Positions 1 through 5,467 of a DNA stretch of 6,906 nucleotides are shown one piece after another (position 1 is the first letter of the stretch; each line of letters starts with the position of its first letter). Origin of the DNA: JBNKFQ01 sp050289385 (GTDB lineage Bacteria; Pseudomonadota; Gammaproteobacteria; Pseudomonadales; Porticoccaceae); assembly GCA_050289385.1 (NCBI GenBank), contig JBNKFQ010000333.1, forward strand, positions 1-6,906, in the 5' to 3' direction. The notes under the pieces are model-generated. The model ran no database searches and was not told where the DNA came from. It saw only the letters and a list, made by a program, of their open reading frames with translations. Position numbers and translations under genes: made by a program.

Positions 1-833
1 AATGTTTGCTGGCCGATAATCCCGATACTGCTCGTGAATACGCTGGTGAGCTGGACGGCCTGAACCGCGATCGCAAACTGATCGAAGCACAAATGCAGCG
101 TGAAGCTTTGAAGATAGTCGACCAGCTCCATCTGGATGATGAGGGTTTGCCGTGGGGGTTGTGTTTGTACGATACAGACTGGCACCAGGGGGTGGTTGGT
201 TTGCTGGCGTCGCGTATCAAGGACAGGATACATCGACCGACAATAGCGTTTGCCAATGCGGATGAAAACGATGTGCCACATCGGGAAATTAAAGGTTCGG
301 CACGCTCCATTCCGGGCTTGCATATTCGCGATGCTCTGGAATCAGTGGCAACGCGCCACCCCGATGTATTGCAAAAGTTTGGCGGTCACGCCATGGCTGC
401 CGGGTTGAGTTTGCCGATGGACAAGCTCGATGATTTTCGTCGAGCCTTTGATGACGAAGTAAAACGCCAGCTTACTGAAGCAGATTTACACGCGGAGATA
501 TTTACCGATGGCAGTATGACAGCCGATGACTTGGCAATGCCGGTGGTAGAACAGTTGCGCGAAGGCGGCCCGTGGGGTCAGCATTTCCCCGAACCGGTAT
601 TTGACGGCGAATTTGACCTGGTACGGCAAGGCATCGTGGGGGAAAAACACCTCAAGATGGTATTGGCGCTTGATGATGGCCAGGAAATTGATGCTATCGC
701 CTTTAACGTCAATGTGCAGCAGTGGCCCAATACTACGGTGCAGCGGGTGCATTGTGTTTACAAACCGGATATTAACGAATATCGTGGTGTTCGGTCGGTA
801 CAGTTGATCGTGGATCAGATCAGGGCGGTTTAA
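1..833 (+). CDS. recJ: Single-stranded-DNA-specific exonuclease RecJ, C-terminal half (5' end outside window)
   Basis: RecJ is a cytoplasmic 5'-3' single-strand DNA exonuclease used in RecF-pathway recombination and mismatch repair. Only the last ~277 codons are here; the first complete codon is at base 3, and the catalytic DHH domain lies off the left edge. What is visible: a linker helix region (LDGLNRDRKLIEAQM), the WHQGVVGLLASRIK block, then the DHHA1 domain with KGSARSIPGLHIRDAL and the GGHAMAAG motif at bases 381-404, and the C-terminal OB-fold part with GPWGQ, FPEPVFDG and VGEKHLKM. It ends with DINEYRGVRSVQLIVDQI, the usual RecJ end. The reading frame is intact to the TAA at 831-833. 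The match to E. coli RecJ is from memory but is continuous over the whole stretch. recJ is a housekeeping gene, and the genes to its right look accessory. No strong terminator follows it. The ORF could also be read from TTG at base 6, but the frame is open to the window edge, so that is not a real start. Confidence 0.96.
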   Translation, partial: CLLADNPDTAREYAGELDGLNRDRKLIEAQMQREALKIVDQLHLDDEGLPWGLCLYDTDWHQGVVGLLASRIKDRIHRPTIAFANADENDVPHREIKGSARSIPGLHIRDALESVATRHPDVLQKFGGHAMAAGLSLPMDKLDDFRRAFDDEVKRQLTEADLHAEIFTDGSMTADDLAMPVVEQLREGGPWGQHFPEPVFDGEFDLVRQGIVGEKHLKMVLALDDGQEIDAIAFNVNVQQWPNTTVQRVHCVYKPDINEYRGVRSVQLIVDQIRAV

Positions 834-933
834 TCCGGCCCACCAGTGAGCTTCGCGGGTAAACAGTTTTTGCTCTATTTCAGAACTGTAATTAATCAGA
901 GGTTCCCTGGAGCGCGATCTTCATTTCCATCCC

Positions 934-955
934 GCAAAAACCTATCGGTTTATGC
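934..955. terminator. Imperfect hairpin between convergent recJ and LysR gene, possible terminator
   Basis: Bases 934-942 and 947-955 can pair as an 8-bp stem with one A.A mismatch around a TATC loop (GCA-A-AAACC / GGTTT-A-TGC). It overlaps the stop codon of the LysR gene (950-952 on the minus strand). On the minus strand the 3' arm contains a run of five T, but these are in the stem rather than after it, so it is a poor fit to a classic intrinsic terminator. The rest of 834-949 shows nothing I recognise. Confidence 0.25.
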
Positions 956-1924
956 CGATGAAGCCCGTGCTGCCGAGCATATCACCAGATCAGACAATGA
1001 AGTCAGTATTTTCCCTTTCAATATACCCTTCTTATCTAATTCATCTATGATTTCAACCACAAGTCCGAGAATTGTCTCCGCCGCGATGGTGAGGGGGCGT
1101 GTGTGATTCCAACTTGCTGTTAAGACGCGATTTAGGTCTGGAGAGGTAATCCTGAGAGCTGAAAGTTTTCCGGTCAGTATCTCCTGATCAAACATATAAC
1201 AAGAGAGAACAGAACATGCCAATCCTTCCAATACAATACTTTTCAACGTTTCAACAGAACGTTGCTCAAAGCGAATATTCAGCGCTGTTCCTGTTGTAAT
1301 CGCCACCTGTTCAAGTCGCGTTCGAACATCATTTTTTCTTGCCGTCAATACCAAAGGCAGTTTGCTGATTTCACTGAAGTTGATTGTTCGGCGGCGCCGA
1401 TCAAAATAGCCGGGAGCGCCCAATACATACAAATTTTCCTGGTATAGAGGTATGCTTTTGGCCGATGGCAATTCGGATGCATTTGGAATGATACCAAAGT
1501 CAACTCCTCCTGTTTCAACGAGTTCCAGTGCCTGCGAGCTCAAAACATCAATAATCTTCAGTGAAATATCCGGAAACCTCTCGCTTACGGTTCTCATCAA
1601 TTTTGGCGTCAGGTGCCGGGACATAGTTCCCGGTACAGTAATGGAAACTTCCCCATGCGGCTTACCCGTCAGGGATTTTATATCGTCTTGAGCATACTGA
1701 ATCTGTCGCATAATAATTATTGCATGCTCGTATAACCTTTTTCCGGCAACCGTAGGTATTACACCTTTGGCGGTGCGTTCCAAAAGCCTTACACCCAAAT
1801 TACTTTCCAGCAAATGGATAGTATTGGTTAATGAAGGCTGCGCTATATTTAAATTTCTGGCTGCAGCTGAGATATTTTTAAGCTCAACCACTTTTGCAAA
1901 ATATTTGAGTTGATTGAATTTCAT
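950..1924 (-). CDS. LysR-family transcriptional regulator
   Basis: A DNA-binding regulator of the LysR family, 324 residues, close to the usual 300-330. The N-terminus MKFNQLKYFAKVVELKNISAA starts the winged helix-turn-helix. The recognition part, with A20-A-A-R-N-L-N-I-A-Q-P-S-L at residues 20-32 and LESNLGVRLLER at 39-50, is the family signature. Residues ~90-300 form the effector-binding domain: PHGEVSITVPG opens it, LVETGGVDFGIIP lies in the middle, and VLEGLACSVLSCYM in its second half. The start is ATG at 1922-1924; the bases upstream (GGCCGGTACTAGCG on the minus strand) contain no convincing Shine-Dalgarno, but the family N-terminus begins exactly here. It is divergent from the esterase gene across a 281-bp gap. 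LysR proteins usually regulate themselves and the divergent neighbour in response to a small molecule, so control of the esterase-sulfatase-FGE genes by an aromatic or related inducer is likely but inferred. The C-terminus runs about 15 residues beyond the domain (KILTSLSDLVICSAARASSA). Confidence 0.93.
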   Translation of the reverse strand: MKFNQLKYFAKVVELKNISAAARNLNIAQPSLTNTIHLLESNLGVRLLERTAKGVIPTVAGKRLYEHAIIIMRQIQYAQDDIKSLTGKPHGEVSITVPGTMSRHLTPKLMRTVSERFPDISLKIIDVLSSQALELVETGGVDFGIIPNASELPSAKSIPLYQENLYVLGAPGYFDRRRRTINFSEISKLPLVLTARKNDVRTRLEQVAITTGTALNIRFEQRSVETLKSIVLEGLACSVLSCYMFDQEILTGKLSALRITSPDLNRVLTASWNHTRPLTIAAETILGLVVEIIDELDKKGILKGKILTSLSDLVICSAARASSA

Positions 1925-2013
1925 CGCTAGTACCGGCCTAACCAGATAATAGGTAAAATCTATATTAGTCCATTCTATATCGAAAAGACATATTTAAAAA
2001 CTATGGGTGGCAT

Positions 2014-2029
2014 CAAATATTGGTATTTG
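2014..2029. promoter_or_regulatory. Candidate LysR-type operator (perfect 6+6 palindrome)
   Basis: CAAATA at 2014-2019 and TATTTG at 2024-2029 are perfect reverse complements with TTGG between them. The unit lies about 90 bp upstream of the regulator start and about 180 bp upstream of the esterase start, a plausible place for a LysR recognition site. The assignment rests on symmetry, position and the T-N11-A fit alone; A/T-rich DNA makes chance palindromes fairly common. Confidence 0.35.
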
Positions 2030-2036
2030 TCCTGAA

Positions 2037-2080
2037 GCCCTGTCCACTCTAAGCTGTTGAGGTAATTTTCGGGGCAGGGC
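2037..2080. repeat. Inverted repeat able to form a 9-bp stem in the divergent gap
   Basis: GCCCTGTCC (2037-2045) can pair with GGGGCAGGGC (2072-2080 used) over nine positions with one G.T pair, closing a 26-base loop. It is the most G/C-rich stretch in the gap. No T run follows on either strand, so it is not an obvious terminator. It could be a leader structure if esterase transcription starts upstream of it, a protein-binding site, or a relic of a mobile sequence. Confidence 0.35.
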
Positions 2081-2205
2081 CAGATAGAGATTCCGTAAAA
2101 TATTTGCCATTGAAACTGTAACAGTGTTGTCAAAAGGCCCATTACTTACGAATCTTAAGGCACTTTAAGTCTGAAAAAGAAATTTGAAACACTTTTTTAG
2201 GATGT

Positions 2206-3840
2206 ATGAACGTGAAGAAACTTATCATTTATCCGTTTTTCATGGCAGTCTTTCAGGCAGTAATAGTTCCAGCGGCCAGCGGCAATTCATGCGAAGAATT
2301 GGCCCAACTTAACCTTGTCAATGCCAAAATTACTCTTGCCGAATCGATATCTCCCGGAAAATTCTATGCTCCAGATGGTACAGCTTTTGATGTCCCTGCA
2401 TTCTGTCGAGTGCGTGGCATATCAACACCAACCGCCAAATCCAAAATTAATTTTGAAGTTTGGATGCCGGCTCGTGACTGGAATGGCAGGTATTACCAAC
2501 ATGGACAAGGTGGTTTGGGAGGGGTAATTAACTACACCGCATTAGCAAACCTCGTAAACGAGGGAAATGCTGTTGCGGCAACAGATGACGGCCATATTAG
2601 AGACAAAGACGGCGGCGCATCCTGGGCACGGGACAATCAAAAAGTAGTTGACGTATTCTCGCTTGCACTAAAAGAAACCTTCAACAATGCCACGGAGACC
2701 ATTAAACACTTTTATAATCGTTTGCCTCAATACCGTTACTTTTCCGGTTGTTCAGGTGGTGGGCGCCAGGCGTTTATCGCCGCCCAACGCTATCCGCAGG
2801 ACTGGGACGGCATTCTGGCCGGGGCGCCCGGGAACGATACCACTGGAATTTATTCAGCTTTTTCCGCCTATGGGCAGCTGTGGCAAAACAATCCCAAGGG
2901 TCGTATAGGGCCCCAAAAACTGCCAGCTATTGAGCGTGCCGCACTTTCTTCATGTAAGAAAGAAGCCCATGTTGTGAATGGCATAGCATCCGATCCGCGT
3001 TTTTGTAATTTTGATCCTGAAATACTGTCATGTCAGGGAAAAGAGACTGATGATTGTCTGACGAGACCGCAACGCGATACGCTGAAAGTACTCTATAGCG
3101 GGTTTACCGACAAATCTACTGGAAAAATTCTGTATCCGGGCCTTGCCCCTACCATGGAAACCGCGGGAGCCTGGAAAGATTGGGTTACCGGCTCTGATCC
3201 AAATAACGCCAAACCTCCGCTACTGGTCTTCCTTGGAAATCGATTCTTTCGTAATTTTATTTATGACAATCCAGACTGGAACGTTTCCATGTTCGATATC
3301 CAGCGCGATCCTTTGTTCGCGAAAACAAAAAAGTTATTTGATAAGAATTTTTCAGAAATTGCCGATTTGAACGAGACGGACCTGTCTGAATTGGAAGCAT
3401 CCGGAACCAAATTAATCGTATACAATGGCTGGGGCGATGCGGGCATTCTTCCCGATGACATCATAAAATATTATGAAAAGGTAATAGAAAAGGCAGGCGG
3501 CCTGAAAAAAACCCAAAATTTCTTTCGTCTGTTTATGGTACCGGGAATGTTGCACTGCAAAGGGGGGCCTGGCGCCAATTCCTTTGGACAAATGTCAGGT
3601 TATACATCGTCGTTGTTCAATGACGCCCAACATAATATAACTCGAGCGCTTGAATCCTGGGTGGAATCAGGCGAAGCGCCAGAAAGAATTACAGCAACAA
3701 AATACCTGGATGACAACCCCAAAAAAGGTGTGTTATTCACAAGGCCTATATGCGCCTACCCCAAAGTGCCAGCTTACAAAAAATCAGGCAGCATAGATCT
3801 TGCTGAAAATTTTGAATGTATTAAGTGGGGAACCCCTTGA
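2206..3840 (+). CDS. Secreted tannase/feruloyl esterase family hydrolase
   Basis: A serine esterase of the tannase/feruloyl-esterase family (the group that includes fungal feruloyl esterase B, tannases and MHETase), 544 residues, a normal length. These enzymes cleave esters of aromatic acids outside the cytoplasm. A signal peptide is clear: charged MNVKK, a hydrophobic stretch to ~22, and a likely cleavage after A-S-G (24-26). Catalytic residues are all present: Ser183 in G-C-S-G-G-G, Asp411 in GWGDAG, His450 in GMLHC. Cys182 and Cys451 flank Ser and His as the family's CS-D-HC disulfide pair. Ten cysteines in total allow five disulfides. The lid domain lies at about 200-400; its usual Asp-rich calcium loop reads C-K-K-E-A-H-V-V-N-G-I (250-260), lacking the aspartates. 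Start: ATG at 2206 sits only 3 bases after AGGA (2199-2202); GTG at 2212, 9 bases after it, is an alternative start that keeps the signal peptide. First gene of a likely transcription unit with the sulfatase and FGE, 281 bp from a divergent LysR gene. The substrate (gallate, hydroxycinnamate or other aromatic ester) cannot be read from sequence. Confidence 0.93.
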   Translation: MNVKKLIIYPFFMAVFQAVIVPAASGNSCEELAQLNLVNAKITLAESISPGKFYAPDGTAFDVPAFCRVRGISTPTAKSKINFEVWMPARDWNGRYYQHGQGGLGGVINYTALANLVNEGNAVAATDDGHIRDKDGGASWARDNQKVVDVFSLALKETFNNATETIKHFYNRLPQYRYFSGCSGGGRQAFIAAQRYPQDWDGILAGAPGNDTTGIYSAFSAYGQLWQNNPKGRIGPQKLPAIERAALSSCKKEAHVVNGIASDPRFCNFDPEILSCQGKETDDCLTRPQRDTLKVLYSGFTDKSTGKILYPGLAPTMETAGAWKDWVTGSDPNNAKPPLLVFLGNRFFRNFIYDNPDWNVSMFDIQRDPLFAKTKKLFDKNFSEIADLNETDLSELEASGTKLIVYNGWGDAGILPDDIIKYYEKVIEKAGGLKKTQNFFRLFMVPGMLHCKGGPGANSFGQMSGYTSSLFNDAQHNITRALESWVESGEAPERITATKYLDDNPKKGVLFTRPICAYPKVPAYKKSGSIDLAENFECIKWGTP

Positions 3841-3953
3841 CTTTATACAGTTGTCTGAATATAGAACAAAGTATCCATTTCTGAAACAGTATATATATTT
3901 AAATTGTGATCAAACAGAAAACAATAGAAAATTTTTATAAAGTGAGTGTATAT

Positions 3954-5462
3954 ATGTCCGAATATCCTAATTACAATATTAGCACTTCATTAAAATTTTC
4001 TTTTTCGGCTGCAATAATATTTTATTGTGTTTACTTTTCTTTCAGCACTTTGGCAGCAGAACAGGTTCATAAGAATCAACCACCCAACGTAATCTTTATC
4101 CTGATTGATGAATTGCGATATGACGAAGTTACTCAGGGCGAGCGCCAGGTATTTGTCAATATTCCAAATATTGACGCGCTTGCTAATAAGGGCACTTCAT
4201 TCCAGAACTTCTATTCTGTCTCAACTATCTGCTCACCAAATAGAGCAAGCTTGTTGACTGGACAATATCCCGCTATTCATGGGGTAGTGGACAACACAGA
4301 TCGAAGCCAGCTGAGTCGTCAATTGCCCACATTTGCACGCGCACTTCATAAATCGGGTTATGAGACAGCTTTTGTCGGCAAATGGCATATGGGTAATGAC
4401 CCGACACCGCGTCCCGGCTTTGATTTTTGGGCAGCAATACCCGGGCAGGGGCAACTGTGGAATCCGGAAATATGGAAAGATAATCAATTGCGGACAATTA
4501 AAGGCTACGTGACCGATGTTTTAACAAATGAAGCTTTGTCTTTTCTTCGTCAACCACGAAACAAGCCTTTTATGCTGTATCTTTCTCACAAAGCAATACA
4601 CCCCGATGCGAAACAAAATCAAGACAGTTCCGTGGATCTTTCTTTCGGTATGAGGTATGAGGCGGCAACCAGACACCGTGGACTATATAAAGACAATCCC
4701 GTTCGGGTACTCCCCAATGTACACTCCTTTGAGGTCGATCCACCGGGAAAAACTGTACTTTCAAGGGCATTTGTTCGAAAGCGCAGTAAAGAAAATATTG
4801 CCAAATGGGGATCGATGCTTGAACTGGATTCCAGGGCGGAAACTGTTCGTAATCGTGCCGAGATGCTTTTGTCCATCGACGAAGGTATCGGGAAAATTAT
4901 CGAGGAAATTCGCCACCAGGGCCGGTTAGACAATACAATCATTATATTTACCAGTGACAATGGCACCAGCGTCGGCGAGCATGGAATCACTATTGAGAGG
5001 CGTTTACCATATGAAGGAATCATTCACCTGCCGCTTATTGTTTATTACAACGGATGGCAACCAATAGGCGGGGTTTCGCGCAATGAACTGGTCCTGAATA
5101 TCGATATCGCCCCAACCATTCTTGAAGCAGCAGGAATCAAGCCTGGAGCAACTGTTCAGGGAGATTCTCTCCGTCCACTGTTAGAGGGCACTAAAACCGA
5201 ATGGCGACAATCGTTTCTGGTGGAACATCGACCTGACGAACGCCCTTTTTCCTGGGTGGCGGATATGTCTTATTTGATGCTTCGCCAGAACAATCTCAAA
5301 TATATTCATTGGTTGCGCTATCCTGATGAATCCGAACTCTATGATCTCTCCAGAGATCCATATGAACAGAAAAATGTAATGCAAAATCCGGATTACAAGC
5401 AGATGATACCCTCTCTGCGTGAAGAAATACGTCGATTGGTTCTTAAGGCACGGGGTTTATAA
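3954..5462 (+). CDS. Exported Cys-type sulfatase (arylsulfatase-like, S1 family)
   Basis: A type I sulfatase that hydrolyses a sulfate ester using a formylglycine made from a cysteine. In the 502-residue form, Cys93 lies in C-S-P-N-R-A-S-L-L-T-G, the CxPxR...TG signature. Other active-site residues: Asp52 (LIDELRYD), Arg97, Lys143 and His145 (GKWHMG), His212 (SHKAIH), Asp335-Asn336 (SDNG), followed by GEHG. The C-terminal subdomain ends with the typical ELYDLSRDPYEQKNV. The second metal-ligand position of the usual Asp-Asp pair is Glu53, and the lysine normally found after GEHG is replaced by Arg349/Arg350. A signal peptide precedes LAAEQ (hydrophobic FSFSAAIIFYCVYFSFS); no lipobox is present. 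Start: I chose ATG 3954 because GTGAG lies 7 bases upstream and it gives a shorter n-region; an in-frame GTG at 3906 would add 16 residues but has no ribosome site. It lies 113 bp after the esterase stop, with no clear terminator between, and 5 bp before the FGE that should activate it. Substrate (aryl sulfate or sulfated glycan) unknown. Confidence 0.93.
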   Translation: MSEYPNYNISTSLKFSFSAAIIFYCVYFSFSTLAAEQVHKNQPPNVIFILIDELRYDEVTQGERQVFVNIPNIDALANKGTSFQNFYSVSTICSPNRASLLTGQYPAIHGVVDNTDRSQLSRQLPTFARALHKSGYETAFVGKWHMGNDPTPRPGFDFWAAIPGQGQLWNPEIWKDNQLRTIKGYVTDVLTNEALSFLRQPRNKPFMLYLSHKAIHPDAKQNQDSSVDLSFGMRYEAATRHRGLYKDNPVRVLPNVHSFEVDPPGKTVLSRAFVRKRSKENIAKWGSMLELDSRAETVRNRAEMLLSIDEGIGKIIEEIRHQGRLDNTIIIFTSDNGTSVGEHGITIERRLPYEGIIHLPLIVYYNGWQPIGGVSRNELVLNIDIAPTILEAAGIKPGATVQGDSLRPLLEGTKTEWRQSFLVEHRPDERPFSWVADMSYLMLRQNNLKYIHWLRYPDESELYDLSRDPYEQKNVMQNPDYKQMIPSLREEIRRLVLKARGL

Positions 5463-5467
5463 AAATA

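Larger units (their letters stand above)
1925..2205. promoter_or_regulatory. Divergent regulatory region between LysR gene and esterase gene
   Basis: This 281-bp A/T-rich gap must hold the promoters of both flanking genes. Visible elements: a perfect inverted repeat CAAATA-TTGG-TATTTG at 2014-2029, which also contains a T-N11-A (T2013 to A2025), the core pattern of LysR operators; a direct repeat TCTATAT at 1959-1965 and 1974-1980, 15 bp apart; and a 9-bp hairpin at 2037-2080 described separately. On the minus strand TATTAT (1946-1951) could be a -10 box for the regulator, and on the plus strand TTGTCA (2127-2132) could be a -35 box for the esterase, but neither has a good partner at standard spacing. 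I therefore do not fix a promoter. No gene of convincing quality is seen in the gap. Confidence 0.5.

Noticed and set aside
846..1106. Plus-strand frame of 86 codons after recJ
   Set aside because: Mostly antisense to the LysR gene, no recognisable protein features.
1994..2110. A 38-codon minus-strand frame (ATG at 2108-2110, MANILRNLYLALPRKL...) in the divergent gap, plus a 55-codon frame overlapping it
   Set aside because: No ribosome site, no recognisable family and both lie in regulatory DNA; two overlapping frames of equal quality suggest chance openness.
2206..3840. Calling the esterase a PET-related MHETase or a true tannase
   Set aside because: The catalytic set is shared across the whole family; specificity depends on lid residues that I cannot interpret, and the lid here is divergent.
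3841..3953. Separate promoter for the sulfatase in the A/T-rich spacer (TTGTCT near 3852, TATATATATT near 3890)
   Set aside because: No pair of boxes at standard spacing; A/T-richness alone gives such matches, and no terminator is seen after the esterase.
3954..4060. Lipoprotein signal for the sulfatase (Cys in IIFYC) and for the FGE (Cys in VIIYC)
   Set aside because: Residue before Cys is Tyr, which does not fit the lipobox; ordinary signal peptides fit better.
4619..5023. Minus-strand frame of 134 codons within the sulfatase gene
   Set aside because: Antisense to a clear enzyme with conserved motifs; its translation shows no domain.
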